Assembly (NCBI GenBank): GCA_032719365.1
Contig: CM064871.1
Span: forward strand, 36,243,566 to 36,307,565
Length of the DNA stretch: 64,000 bases
Reading direction: 5' to 3'
Source of the DNA: Prinsepia uniflora
Lineage: Eukaryota; Streptophyta; Magnoliopsida; Rosales; Rosaceae
Below the pieces are notes generated by a model. That model saw nothing but the letters and a program-made list of their open reading frames with translations, was not told the DNA's origin and ran no database searches. Made by a program: the position numbers and the translations under genes. Of this stretch, positions 42,036-53,740 are shown piece after piece; position 1 is the first letter of the stretch; every line of letters begins with the position of its first letter.

Positions 42036-43605
42036 CCCGAGGTAATAGTAATCATAGCCTTCTTGAGAGTAAGGACGGAATTAACCCCTCATTGGAGTCC
42101 CGTAATTTTCCCTATTGTCTAACTATTTTTAAAATCAAACCTAAACCTTCGGACGTCCCGAACTATATCGAAACGGTGTTTGATTGACACGAAAACAGTC
42201 CCAAAATGTTCGTTACATCGAATAGATGATTTCACATGTTGGAACCACCCCCAAACTCTGCCCCACGCGCCTGCATGCGCCACCAGAAACCTGCCGCGCG
42301 TGAGCCCACGCGCGGCAATATTCATCACCCCCTACCTCAGTCGAACCGGGTTCGACTGGTATGAACCGAACCAGACCAGCTCGACCGGTCCAACCTTCAA
42401 AACCGTCCATTTCTACCCCATTTTGTCCCATTTTAATTCCTAAAACTTCCTAACCTCAAACCCTAACATTCTAACTATTTAAAACTGAAAAACCACCCAA
42501 AACCCGTACCTCCAAGATCAGCCATGGCGGCCGGATTCTTCCCCAGCCGTTCACGGCTATTCCAGGCCATCTAAGCCTTCGAAAACAATCCTAAAAGAAC
42601 CCTAAGACCTCCAGGAACATTTCCCAATCCTTAGGTTTGATTAAAACACAATAAAAATCAATTTTCAACTTTTCAATGAAAACTCACCCACGGGTTCTCT
42701 CTCCCCGCCGTGTCCTCCGCCGTGGCTGGCCGTGGCCTGCCATCCTCAGCCTCTTTCCACCACCTCACGGTCATGTTCAACTCACACAAGCAATGAATGG
42801 TGATGGTGTGTGTGTGTTTCGGGTTTGTGAAGGAAAAGGAAGAAAAATGAAAAAAAAAAAAAAAGAAGATGGTGTTGATTTCGTGGAAGAGAAGGGAGAA
42901 GAGGGAATGTGATCAGATGAGAGAGGAGAGGATTGATGGTGAGGATTAAAAGGTGAAATTGAAATGGATGGCTAGGATTGAATAAGGTGTGGATTTGATT
43001 ATAAAATTAATTAATTAATATTAATTAATTAAGTGAGATCCCCTTTTTAGGGGAATTGACCAATAGGATGAGTGAAACTTGTCACTCATCCACGGGACCC
43101 ACCAAAATATCTGCCCAATCAGATATTGCCAACTCATCACTTTCTCGAAGTACGTGCATAGTGAAACCAAACTTCCGTGACCCACAACTCTCTCGTTCGA
43201 AGTCCGATTTCAGTGTGTCGCCTATCTACGGATTTGTATCGTCCCGATCTACGTAACGGTCTTCGGCCCTCGGCCATCGGACCTCTCGATCAAAAAGTCA
43301 ACATTTGCCCCTTTTTAACTAAAATTACCAAATTGCCCCTTAACTTCCGAACGTCATAACTTCCTCCTCGAACGTCGGAATTGAACATGCCACCTGTCTA
43401 TGAACTCGTGACGTCACGAACTACGTCACGGTCATCGGTCTAAGTCCATTTACCGTCCGAATGAAAAGTGAACGTTTTGCCACGACCAAGGGCAAAACGG
43501 TCATTTTGAATTGTTCGTCCGATTTAGCCTAACTAATCACCGATTAACCTCACTAATCGTGATTAGTCACTAATCTAATCTAGGAATTCGGGACGGGTCG
43601 TTACA
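42036..43605 (-). repeat. LTR A3, truncated and internally deleted
   Basis: It joins internal 2 at ACCCGAGGTAATAG, corresponding to about 18673 in LTR A2. It runs 35 bp, then jumps at GAGTAAGGA/CGGAATTAACCCC to the equivalent of about 19829, losing some 1.1 kb including nearly all of the putative intron. The remainder is colinear to GGTCGTTACA at 43605. TSD ATGTG follows at 43606-43610. Confidence 0.85.
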
Positions 43606-45928
43606 ATGTGTAATTCACGACAAATCCAAAATCCATCGTAAGCCATATTCCAAAACCAAATCTGAAATCACATTAACTCATGTCCAAATTTCACGTTCAA
43701 ATCCCAAATCTTATTTACCATCCATTTCCAAATCCGAATGCAAAACCATCATTCCGTAAGCAAGCATCCGGAACAATCATTCCGAACCCAAATCCGGAAA
43801 TTCACTTTCAAGTTTCCGAAACCCGAAATCTTGTCCATCAAAACCACTTTTATGAACTGGTCATCAATCCCGAAATCACATTTTACAAATCCATTTTAAA
43901 TCTTTTAAATCAAATCATATTCCAAATTCCAAATTCAAATCATCAAAACCATGGTCAAATCATCAAAACCGTGGCCAACTCATCAACATACTCAAAATCT
44001 CATAAAACGTGCAAATTCGTAACAACCTCGAAATATGTTCCAAAATCATGAATGATACTCTCAATCATAATCAAAATATTATTACGCAGAAATCATATAA
44101 ATTTATCCACCAAACCATCATCAAGGCATAGGGAAAACTATAGTCTCGAAAGACGTGCATTTACGTATTGCATATCGAAATACGTATAAATACGGAAATC
44201 GTAAATACCATAATCATAACCATAGAAATCATAAACATAAAGCATAGAAAACAATTATGCAGGCATTGTAATTTAGAAAATAAAGTCCACTCACACACCG
44301 TCCAAACGGCTCGCTCCCGAGCTGCACGTTTTTCCGTAAATTCCAAAAATCATAATCCCTGTCCAAAATCAATATCGAGGATCACTAACACTCCAATATA
44401 CATCATTTAATTTTCCCCAATTTTTCCGGAATTTAAATACGTATTTTAAACGTATACGAAAACTTCGGATACCCTGAACACTATTGAAATGATATCCGAT
44501 TTCCTCGAAACTAGTGCCAAAATGTTCGTTACAATAAAAGAAGCAAGTTTCATGTTGAACTTACCTCGAAATTTGGTCCCACGCACCCCCACGCGCCACC
44601 TTGAGTGGCTGCGCATGAAGCTAACGCGCTGCTACAATAAAACACTGTTCATCGTTCCAACCTGTTCCTTTGTCAAACGGGTCTGCAACCCGCGTGTTCG
44701 ACCCGACTCAATCCTGTCTATTTCCCATCTATTTCTTCAATTGATTCAGTCAAAAGCATCATTATGAAGCTAATTATGGTTCTGTAAATTCAATTTCATT
44801 AGAACGTACCTCAATCTGTCAATTCGAGCTCGAGTTCTCGAAGAACATTCGAACACTGTTCCTTCATCAAAGTTTATCAATTTCCATTGTTTTTCTTTAA
44901 TTGATCTAGCCAACAGCTTTATTAGATCATAATAAACTTGTTTTCAATCTCAATTGCATCGTCCAACGCTTCCACTTACACAACTCAATCCTTCGAATTT
45001 CCAAGCTTCGACATGTCTGTTCTTAGCTCAAAGGGCTTCGAACCTTGAGTTTCTCGACGTGGATCGACCAACACGAGTCCCAGAAGTCATAATCTAAGTT
45101 AAATTTCAATGTTTGATGGTTGTAAGGTGCAATTCGAATTTCGACTTCCATGGGTGTTGTTTCGGGTTTCTCTTTGGGTTTTATGATTTCTTTTCACGAT
45201 TTGCATCCCCTTTTCTTCCTCATGGTTCTCTGTTCTTCCTTCTCTCTCTAACTCTCTCAATCCAATCGATCAAATAAGGAAGATTGATGAACACGTTTTT
45301 TGCTGCTCTGTTTTCCTCCCCAAATGCACGGTTCAATCCTTTGAAATCATCCACCGCCACAACACGTTCACACACAGTGTACTTGCCACTAATCTGTTAA
45401 TTAGTGCCACTAATTGTTTCAGAAAGTAACATGTGTCATTTGGTGGCATCACCATGGCTGAATCAGCCCAATTTGTCCCATTTCTTATTTAATTGTTTAA
45501 TTACCATTTTCCCTCGCTTTGACAATTTACCAAAATGCCCTTAACACTCCTAAGCCCGTAACTTGGTCGTCCGAACTGTGATTGACGCGTGCCGTCTGTC
45601 TACAGATTCAGCGTCTCGAGACCTTCCCAACGGTCTTCAAATTACGTGAAAAGTCCATGTCGTTTGAAAAGTCAACAAAGTGCCCCTTTAACCAAATTAT
45701 CGAATTACCCTTAAACTTCCGAACATCATAACTTTCTCCTCGAATGTCAGAATCGGACGTGCCACCTGTCTATGAACTCGTGACGTCCCGAATTACGTCA
45801 TAGTCATCGATCAAAGTCCATTTGACCACTCAAACTAAAAGTCAACCGTTCACCCAATTCTAAGGGCAAAATCGTCATTTTCTTCAAATTTTCCAAATTT
45901 TCCTTTTCCGAATGTCTGGGTCGTTACA
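43606..45928 (-). mobile_element. TSD ATGTG and solo LTR C, second piece
   Basis: C resumes at 43611. On the minus strand it includes the putative intron start GTGAGTGGAC (reverse of 44285-44294) and U3. It ends TCTGGGTCGTTACA at 45928, so the LTR starts TGTAACGACCCAGA. CTGGA (45929-45933) follows. No PPT or internal sequence adjoins, confirming a solo LTR. Confidence 0.88.
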
Positions 45929-46043
45929 CTGGAAGCCCTGAACGGGCTGAGATTTTGAGTTATCCCTTGTTTGACACTTCGTGTCGGACGGGAGCTTGGC
46001 ACATCCCACGTTAATCTCAGGGGGATTGGGATGGGTCGTGTCA
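45929..46043 (+). mobile_element. TSD CTGGA and solo LTR D, last 110 bp
   Basis: Contains the terminal hairpin remnant TTTGACACTTCGTGTCGGACGGGAG and ends GGATGGGTCGTGTCA at 46043, followed by ACGTG (46044-46048). The sequence continues the exon-like GTTGATCACGG segment interrupted at 11183. Confidence 0.88.
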
Positions 46044-47070
46044 ACGTGGAACCACCTTACTGGTCCACGTGGTTAACAACGATGATGTGGACTTGTCACA
46101 TCAATGCGGACCTAGCCAGACGCCTTCCCACGTGTCACCACCTGGTTGGCCACGTGGCCTGATAGGATGACGTGACTTGCGATGCCATCATCGTCAACCT
46201 CTTGACAGGTCGACCTAACGCACTATAACGAGTCGTTCGACCTAGAAGCCTAACCCAACTTGTTCTTCTTCATCTGGCCACTTCACCATTCTTTCACCAG
46301 AATTCCCTAATCGAACCCAAAACCCAGAAAAAATGTTAAAATTGTAAGAACTCACCTCGAAACCCCTAGCCATGCTTAATTCTTTTGTATCGCAAACCAC
46401 TCGCACAACAACAAAGAACACATCCAGAGCCTTAGTTTAGTGTTTCAACGTTCAAAACCCAAATCCCAAAATCCACCATACACGGGGTTTTGGGTTTACC
46501 TGGTTTAGAGGTTCTAGCCATGCCTCCAGTGCTCCAAGTTCACCCTCAATCGTCTCTCCGTCTCACTCTCTCCCATTTCCCCTTAATATAGTAACTAGAT
46601 GGAGAGGATGACAATGATAATTTGGGTGGGGTGGTTTTGGGCATATGTGTGTGTTTGAAATGAGAGAAAAGGGATATAGATGCATGAAGTTAGGAAAATG
46701 GGCCAATTGGATGAGTGACACTTGTCACTAATCCTTTGGTCCAGCCCAAGATATTTTGGACCCTACAAGTCAAACACCAAAAGTCAATCGTCTTATAATT
46801 CGTACAATCATAAAATCCTATTTAACCGTTCTAGACCCATAGAATTTCCATACGACATCCAAATTCGACGTGTCGCTTGTCTACGTGATCGTAATCCCTC
46901 GATCTACGTAATGGACCTCGATTCATGTGCACTTGATCTCCTGGATCAAAAGTCAACATTTTTCCCTTCCAAGGGTAAAATTGTAATTTTTTACCTTAAT
47001 CATTCAATAATCCTCAATTTAATCCTTAATTAGTCTCGATAATCACGTAATTTTGGAACAGGTCGTTATA
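46044..47070 (-). mobile_element. TSD ACGTG and solo LTR E, second piece
   Basis: Continues E from 46049. It includes the palindrome at 46709-46734 and ends ACAGGTCGTTATA, so the element strand starts TATAAC instead of TGTAAC, a probable G-to-A change at the terminal dinucleotide. TTATA (47071-47075) matches 6709-6713. Confidence 0.82.
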
Positions 47071-47979
47071 TTATATTTTACAGAACTATTCTTGGGTGTG
47101 ATTACAACATATTAGACGTAAAAAGGATGAAAAACAACATGAAACGAAGAAACCGGAACTAGGTTGGGTCGCTAGAGTCGAGCTCTTCGCGCAGACCCAT
47201 GGGTCGACCGGGCTAGGGTTAAAAGAGGCTACAAGCGCGTGGCCACCATGCGCAGAGACTCGTGGTGGTACGTGGGGGCGTGTTCACCTCGAGATGGGGA
47301 CAACATGAAAGTTTTTATTCTCTTTAACCTGAATTTATTAGTATAATTATTGGGTTAATTGGTCATCTTTTTGAGACAGTTATGATTAATCAAAATTTTA
47401 AGTGTTATTTCATATATTTTTCAAGTTCTAAAAAAATAAATAAGAAATATTAATGCAGAGTTATTTGAGTTTAATGCTACATAGGTACATGGTTAAAGGG
47501 TGGATATTTTGGTGCATATTTATGGTACTAAGTACATTATCTATGTTTTAAGGAAAAGGATAGACTATGAGTAGTGTTACGTGAATAATTGAAGGGTGAT
47601 TATGGTGAAGTGTTATGTGAATAAGTGGAAATAGACAACTAGAAGGATTGTGAGACCTTAAATATTATGTTATGTAATATAAATTGGTAACAAAAGGAAT
47701 ATGTGAATAATTACATATTGTTAGTATTATAAAAACTTCAATTGATGTTGCATGTTTGTGACAAACATAATAATGAACGTAATATCGGTTATGGTCGGAT
47801 TAGTAATGCCACAACTTGTCAGGGTTAATGGGTTAGATGTGGGCGGTAACCCCGAAAGGATGGTTTTAATTTGGTTAATTTATTAAATTATGGAAATGGG
47901 TAATATTGGTAATTTCTCTTGTCTAACAAGAATCGTCAGACGAGAGCAGGACCAGGGAAATTAGGGATAAGCCCTGTCA
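47071..47979 (+). mobile_element. Element F 5' LTR, second piece
   Basis: After TSD TTATA it continues F's LTR; CAGAACTATTCTTGGGTGTG (47081) matches 53741 in F's 3' LTR. It ends CGTCAGACGAGAGCAGGACC...AAGCCCTGTCA at 47979, followed by a primer site. The middle (47290-47900) is AT-rich with no recognisable gene. Confidence 0.8.
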
Positions 47980-49206
47980 ACTTGGTATCAGAGTATAAGT
48001 ACAAAAAATATTAATCCTGAGATGTGTTAGTTTAATGTGAAGTGTTAAAATGATTCTTAATGATTTCATGCAAATGTTTGAGGTACTTGTTTTATAATCG
48101 AAAGCTCAGTTTGAAATTTAAGTTTGATCTACAATGTTAAGTTTGGGGTGTGGAATGATTTATGTGATAACGACTGAAATTTGGTTTTCAAGTGAATTAT
48201 GCATTATCTTTCAAACAATTATAAGATGATTTTTGAAAAATTATTGATTGATTTGAATGTATGTTTTATGAGGATTACAAAGATTTTGTATTAAGTTAAA
48301 ACTCAGTGTTTGAAATGTGGAAAATATGGGTTTGGTTTTTCCAAATGATTATTGACGAATTATGAAATTTCAATGATTAATGATGAACTTCGAGAATTTT
48401 GGAATAAATGTATATGGTAGATGCGAAATTGATTTCAAGGAATTTATATGTATATTATAAACATGTGCCCCTTAAGTTCAGTAAATTGGTTTTAATAATA
48501 GAAAAAAGTTGAAATAATTTGAGTATGATTATCAAATAATTATATGATTTTTTTTAGAGTTATGATGTTAATGGTACGGCGATACGGTGAAATGATGTTA
48601 TATAAATTTGATGATATATGTGATGTTGTATGCCTGAGCGGATTGTGAACAGTCTTAGACGTCGAGTTAAAGCTCATTTCTTGAGACTGGTGTTGAGGTG
48701 GACAATCTTAGATGTCGAGCTAAGACTCTTTTCCTGAGATTGGTATTGTGGTGACGAATCAGGTGTGGTGACGAATCAGGTGTGGTGACGAATCAGGCGT
48801 CGGTTAGGCCCATTTCCTAGGTCGGTAGTGGTTGGTCTCAGACGTCTGGTTGGGCCCTTTTCCTAAGACTAGTATTTAATAACGACTCAGCCATTGAGTA
48901 GGGCTCCTTTCTTGAGTCGATTTTCACAGGGATGTCGAGCTGGACTCCTTTCCCGAGTGGACTTCTTACCCGTTGTGTAGAGACAACTTGGAATTCGAGC
49001 TGGGCTCCTTTCCCTAGTGGACTGCCTACTGGTTGTGCAGAAACAACCTGGACATCGAGCTGGGCTCCTTTCCTGGGGGAATATTTGTTTGGATAATGTA
49101 TTGGTACTATTTTCAAATTTGACTCTGATGACGGTTAAAGTGATGGCCTACGTATAATGTCGCTGTGTGATATGGTTGGTACTTGATATAGTAATTGGTT
49201 GAGTTG
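47980..49206 (+). mobile_element. Element F internal region, left part (non-coding)
   Basis: Opens with the primer site TTGGTATCAGAGT (47982-47994), one base off the usual form. No coding frame is visible; 48000-48640 is AT-rich with nothing recognisable. A hairpin-repeat array occupies 48651-49090. Interrupted at AGTTG (49202-49206) by solo LTR I and resumes at 52357. Confidence 0.75.
48651..49090 (+). repeat. Hairpin-repeat array in F internal region
   Basis: Units of about 38-60 bp share a centre like GACGTCGAGCTGGGCTCCTTTCC. Outer stems differ but pair: AGTCT/AGACT (48651-48688), AATCT/AGATT (48704-48741), GGTCT/AGACT-like (48834-48870), CGACTC/GAGTCG (48882-48919). Three copies of a 17-bp unit GTGACGAATCAGGTGTG lie at about 48750-48800. 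Confidence 0.75.
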
Positions 49207-50691
49207 TGTGATGACCCGTCCCGAATTAACGGGATTAATTAAGGATTAATTACGGATTTGCGAGACTAATCGGAGATTAGACGAGGATTAGTGGACGTTC
49301 GGGCGAAATGACGATTTTGCCCTTGGAGTAGGCGAATCGTTGACTTTACATTCGGATGGCCAAATGCACTTTGCCCAATGACTGTGACGTAGTTCATGAA
49401 GTCACGAGTTCATAGACAGGTGGCACGCTCTATTCCGACGTTCGAGGAGGAAGTTACGACGTTCGGAAGTTCGAGGGCATTTTGGTAATTTGGGCCAAAA
49501 GTTGACTTTTGACACGGAATGTCCGATGGCCGAGGGCCGAAGACCGTTACGTAGATCGGGACGATACGAATCTGTAGACAGGCGGCACGTGGAATTCGGA
49601 CGTTCAACGGAGAAGTTACGGTTCACGGAAGTACGAAAGTACTATTCATGATAGCACGTTTTTCGAGGCGAGTTGAATTAGGTGGGGCCCAGATTTTATC
49701 CCCAGGGCCAATGGATGAGTGACACTTGTCACTCATCCACTGGGCACTCCTTTCCATTCATGCACCAAAATCATACCCGTGCATCCCATTTTCCATGTTT
49801 TCCAAACCCAACCCGATTAACCCTTTCATGCAATCCAAACCCTTCAACCCTAAAACCATTTGTGAGAGGACAGAGGATGAACTGAGGATGGGCTGGACGT
49901 GGTGGCTGGCCAAGAAGGGCCGCCGTGCACGACGGGGGAGGAAAATCAATCGGGTAATCGTTTTTACCCTTTTTAATTTCATTTTTCGATTTCGATTGTT
50001 AGGGGCTTGTGTGGATGTTTGGGCTGAGTTAATGAGGTTTCTAGGGTGTTTTTCGGATGTTTTGGTGAAGGTTTGGACGTCGGGGAAGCCTGGGGAGGAG
50101 ATTGGAAAATTGAACCGTAGAGGAAAAATTGGGCCGGTCGGGTTTCGTGGGTTTTAGGAGCCCTAATTAATTAGGTTAGGTTCCTAGGACATTATGAAGA
50201 ATTTAGGGATTGAAATGGAGGAAAATGGACCGAAAAATAGGAAGAAAATGGGCTGGACCGGTCACGCCGGTCCAGTTGCAGGAACAGACCGAATCGGCCG
50301 GTTCAGACCGGTCGTCGAGAGGTTGAAGACGGGTACTGTAGCAGGCGCGTGAAGCCCACACGCAGCCACTTCAGGTGGCGCATGTGGGCGCGTGGGGAGG
50401 AATTTAGGGATGGTTCCAACATGTGAAATCATCTATTCGATGTAACAAACATTTTGGGACTGGTTTCGTGTCAATCAGACATCGTTTCGATATAGTTCTG
50501 GTTGTCCGAAGGTTTAGGTTCGCGTTTAAAAATAGTTAGAAATTCCGAAAAATTACGGGGTTTAGTGAGGGGTTATATAAGTAGTTAATAACCCTCTAAA
50601 TTAATTTGGACAGGTTTGGGAATCCTGGAGGCGACGTTTGACTTGGAAGACGGTTATGGAAAGCGTATCGAGGCGCGGTTTCGGACGGTCG

Positions 50692-52168
50692 GTGAGTGGA
50701 CCTTTCTTTCGAATTCGATGCATGCATAAATGTTTTATAATTGTTTTAATATATGTTTCGTGATGCCATGAGTGCATTTGTTTGTGGTAGCCTAGGATTT
50801 ACGTATTTACACGTATTTCAATATTTCTGGTTTTATACGATGCTTATACATACTAGGTTTTTAACGAGGGTTTAGTAAATGGATTTCGGATTTAGAAACA
50901 TGAACTCGGGCATGAGACCCATTTGATTTACGAACTCTCGGACTTGGAGTCCATTTGATTTGACGAGGAATCGGACCTAGGGTCCATTTGAGCTATACGA
51001 TCAGACCCAGGGTCCATTTGATTTACGATTCGGGTTTGAGGCCCAGTTAGTGGTACTATCGGGCTTGATGCCCTGTTGATTTATGATATCGGGCCTGAGA
51101 CCCATTTAGTTGAGATATCAGGCTTAAGGCCCCGTTGGTTGTGAAATCGGACGTGAAGTCCCGTTGAGTTATGGTTTCAGGCTTAGGGCCCAATTAGTCG
51201 TGATATCGGGCTTGAGGCCATGTTGACTGTGAAATCGGGCTTGAGTCCCAGTTCAGTTTATGAAATGAGTATTCAGGAATGAGACCCTGTTGAATTGAGG
51301 ATTTAGGCCGAGGCCTGTGAAAGTGAATTGAATCGGATTCGAGGAATCCCATTGAGATGAATCGGGTATGAGACCCAGTTGAAAAGTGTTTTGAGAAAGA
51401 AAGTATTTGAGAAAGAAAGAAAGAGATTTGAAATGATTGAATCCTCCATATTGATTATATGGTCTCCTCCAGCGTCGACCTGGAGAGTCACGATCCACAA
51501 ACCAGAATGGGTATCCCCATAGGGATCCCATTCCAGGAGTGGTGGTTACGAGATATGATGTGGTCCCGGACCAGATTCCAGAGAGATGTGTGGACTAGAT
51601 CCAGAGAGAGAGCTCGGACTAGATCCAGAGATTAAGCCTCCCAGATGGAGATTCCTGGGAGAAGACTCGGAGTGAGACCCCGAGTAGTGTTCACACTAGA
51701 TAGATTGATGACATCGTGACTATATCGGGGATGTGTTCCCTAGGGCAGAGACCCTGTGTTTTATGTTTCAGAAAGTGATTTGGGGCGGAGACCCCCGTCT
51801 TTGAATTTGTGAAAGTGATTTGGGGCGGAGACCCCGTTTGTGATATTTTGAGAATGGTTTTGGGCTGAGACCCGCACGTGACGTGATTTGGGCTGAGTCC
51901 CTAGTGATTTGACCTACGGGTTTGAGTTATGATTTCGGGTCGAGGACCCAAATGAATTTATGGGTCATGACGGTTTATGGGAACCGGGCATGAACCTTTG
52001 AAAGGTTTTCTAAATGTTTGACAAAGGTTTTTATGAATGTTTGATAAACGGTTTTGAATGCATGCATATGCTTTTATGAAGGGAATAAATGTCTTTTAAG
52101 CTAAAATGTTTTTAATGAAATTATTTTTTTTTGTCCACTCACAGTTTTCGTGTTGTAATGCCCTTCAG
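50692..52168 (+). other. Putative leader intron in LTR I
   Basis: Starts GTGAGTGGACC after GGACGGTCG and ends TTGTAATGCCCTTCAG/GTTGATCGCGG. GTCCACTCAC (52133-52142) ends 26 nt before the AG. Complementarity to the start is 10 of 10. An upstream 3' splice-like TTTGGACAG/GTTTGGG near 50612 suggests an earlier intron as well. Confidence 0.5.
50907..51265 (+). repeat. Large hairpin-repeat array in LTR I (about 12 units)
   Basis: Units of 27-30 bp whose cores include GGGCATGAGACCC, GGACTTGGAGTCC, GGACCTAGGGTCC, GGGCTTGATGCCC, GGACGTGAAGTCC and GGGCTTGAGTCCC, each followed by (A/C)NTTTG or GTTGG. The third stem pair alternates G-C and A-T. More units (GGGGCGGAGACCCC) lie at 51740-51960. Confidence 0.85.
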
Positions 52169-52356
52169 GTTGATCGCGGATGCGGGCTGTAGCAGAGACG
52201 AGACATCACTCCCCTCCTCCTACGATCCTGACGCACTCTGACAGCCCCGGCGAGGGCTAGAGATGGAATTTTCCCTGGTCTGACACTTCTTGTCAGACGG
52301 GATCAGCCGGGTCCCACGTTAATCCCGGGGGATTTGGGACCGGTCCTGACAAGTTG

Positions 52357-52949
52357 GTTATGGATTGATGAAATATATGTTAAGTAAGAACTATATGGGA
52401 TCCCGATATTGCTTGTGTCTTAATAGAGTTGGGAATCAATGAATGGACTTTCCTTCCCATAATGCATGTGTAATTCAATGTTTTAAACGTTTTATGTTAT
52501 GATTTATGTGATATTGGCTTAATTGTGATTTTATAGGATTTTCGGTAAATTTTATGTAAATTGATTTAAATACACAATTGGTATTTTGGGCTTAAACCTG
52601 ATTTTCGAAACGTGGATTTGGTTATGAAGTTAGTGTGTGTGTGTGTGTGTTATATATATGTGATTTCTCGATAATCGTGCAATATGATATGAATTGTTAT
52701 GTGTGTTTTTTGTGATTGTTGCGATGACTTTGTGAATACTGTGTTGAATTACTAATGCCATTTGCCTTCTGAATATTTTCACGCATTTTGAGTCTACACT
52801 ATATTATAATTTCACTGAGTTTTAAATAGCTTTATAAATTGGAAGGAGGATTAGATTTTGAGAAACCCAGTTGCTAATTTAAGAATGGGAATAAAGATTT
52901 ATTATGTCCGAAAATTTCTAGGACAACATTTTTTTTAAGAGGGCTAAGT
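52357..52949 (+). mobile_element. Element F internal region, right part with PPT
   Basis: Continues F after LTR I. Includes a TG run (about 52632-52650) followed by TATATATA. Ends with a tract TTTTTTTTAAGAGGGCTAAGT before the LTR start TGTAACAACTCGG. No coding frame. Confidence 0.7.
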
Positions 52950-53369
52950 TGTAACAACTCGGTAATTCGAGAAAATGAAAAATGAGGATTTTGCCCCTAC
53001 AAGGTCAAGAGTTGACTTTTTGACTGGGACACTTTATAGACGTCTCGTGGGGTTCCTTACAAAGGTCTCAAAATTATAAATCCGTAGACAGGTAGTATGC
53101 AAAAATTATACATCGATCAGGTTCGTTTACGAGTAAAAATTAATAAAGGGTAATTTGGTAATTTTGGGCATTAAAGGATAATTTGGTAATTTCAAAATTT
53201 TGACATGTGAATCATGTGTGTGTGTCCAAAAAATTGTTTAGTTTCCCTCCCTTATGCCTCCACTGACCTATTGACTATATAAATATGTGTGTGTCGTATG
53301 GACATTCGGACGAGCATGGCCCAAGAAGGGAAAAACACAAGGAAGGTGTTAGCCCGAGAAAGGAAACCA

Positions 53370-53480
53370 AGGGAAAAAGGAGAAAAAAAAAAAGAAAGAG
53401 GAATGAGAAAGAGAAAGAAGAAAGAGGAATGAGAAAGAGAAAGAAGAAAGAGGAACGAGAAAGAGAAAGAAGAAGAAGAG
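53370..53480 (+). repeat. Purine-rich minisatellite (26-bp unit)
   Basis: Two to three imperfect copies of AATGAGAAAGAGAAAGAAGA plus AAGAGG, with a downstream GAA-rich tail. Almost pure purine on the plus strand, so open frames through it are low-complexity and not genes. Confidence 0.8.
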
Positions 53481-53740
53481 AGGAGGATAATGGATGAAAT
53501 GTAAAGAATTAGGGAAAACTCTATAGCCGTGAAAGCCCGAAGATGACCATAGGTCATCACCGTCTTTCGAAGTCTCCTAGCTCAGGACACCTAAGTGTTG
53601 GGTGAGTCTTTATGGTCATTTAGAGCCAAAAAGAAGGAGGATGGGTGGTAGGGAAAGTTGGGAGAACTCAGGTTGAAGGATGGTCATAAGTGGTGGATTC
53701 TAGCCATAGCTTCGAGGTAAGTTTGTCCGTTTAGATTTTA

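Larger units (their letters stand above)
11930..43605 (-). mobile_element. Element A: LTR-internal-LTR-internal-LTR array, non-coding, hosting element B
   Basis: Reading plus coordinates: LTR A1 (11930-15190), internal 1 (15191-18137), LTR A2 (18138-20735, then 38891-39512 after insertion B), internal 2 (39513 to about 42035), truncated LTR A3 (about 42036-43605). All parts are in minus orientation, and a single ATGTG duplication flanks the whole. The internal regions have a PBS and PPT but no coding sequence, so A is a LARD depending on proteins from elsewhere. One TSD pair around three LTRs implies either insertion as a tandem or later unequal recombination inside one insertion. Confidence 0.9.
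49207..52351 (+). mobile_element. Solo LTR I (3145 bp), TSD AGTTG
   Basis: Starts TGTGATGACCCGTCCCG and ends GGACCGGTCCTGACA; AGTTG occurs on both sides (49202-49206 and 52352-52356). It has two U3 modules (about 49375-49500 and 49500-49645), the 26-bp palindrome at 49713-49738, a putative intron at 50692-52168, and a terminal hairpin GTCTGACA/TGTCAGAC (52278-52298). It is uninterrupted, so it is the best single reference for the LTR layout of the G/D/A group. Confidence 0.92.

Noticed and set aside
50907..51265. CRISPR-like array (short dyad repeats separated by spacers)
   Set aside because: Plant retrotransposon context; repeats are degenerate, spacers are not unique foreign sequence, and there are no cas genes. 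The array is part of the LTR.
49209..52351. LTR I starting at TGATGACCC (49209)
   Set aside because: That start gives mismatched flanks (TTGTG against AGTTG). Starting at TGTGATGACCC (49207) aligns with other LTR starts and gives a perfect AGTTG duplication.
53285..53497. Lys/Glu/Arg-rich frame in F 3' LTR
   Set aside because: A direct result of the purine-rich minisatellite.
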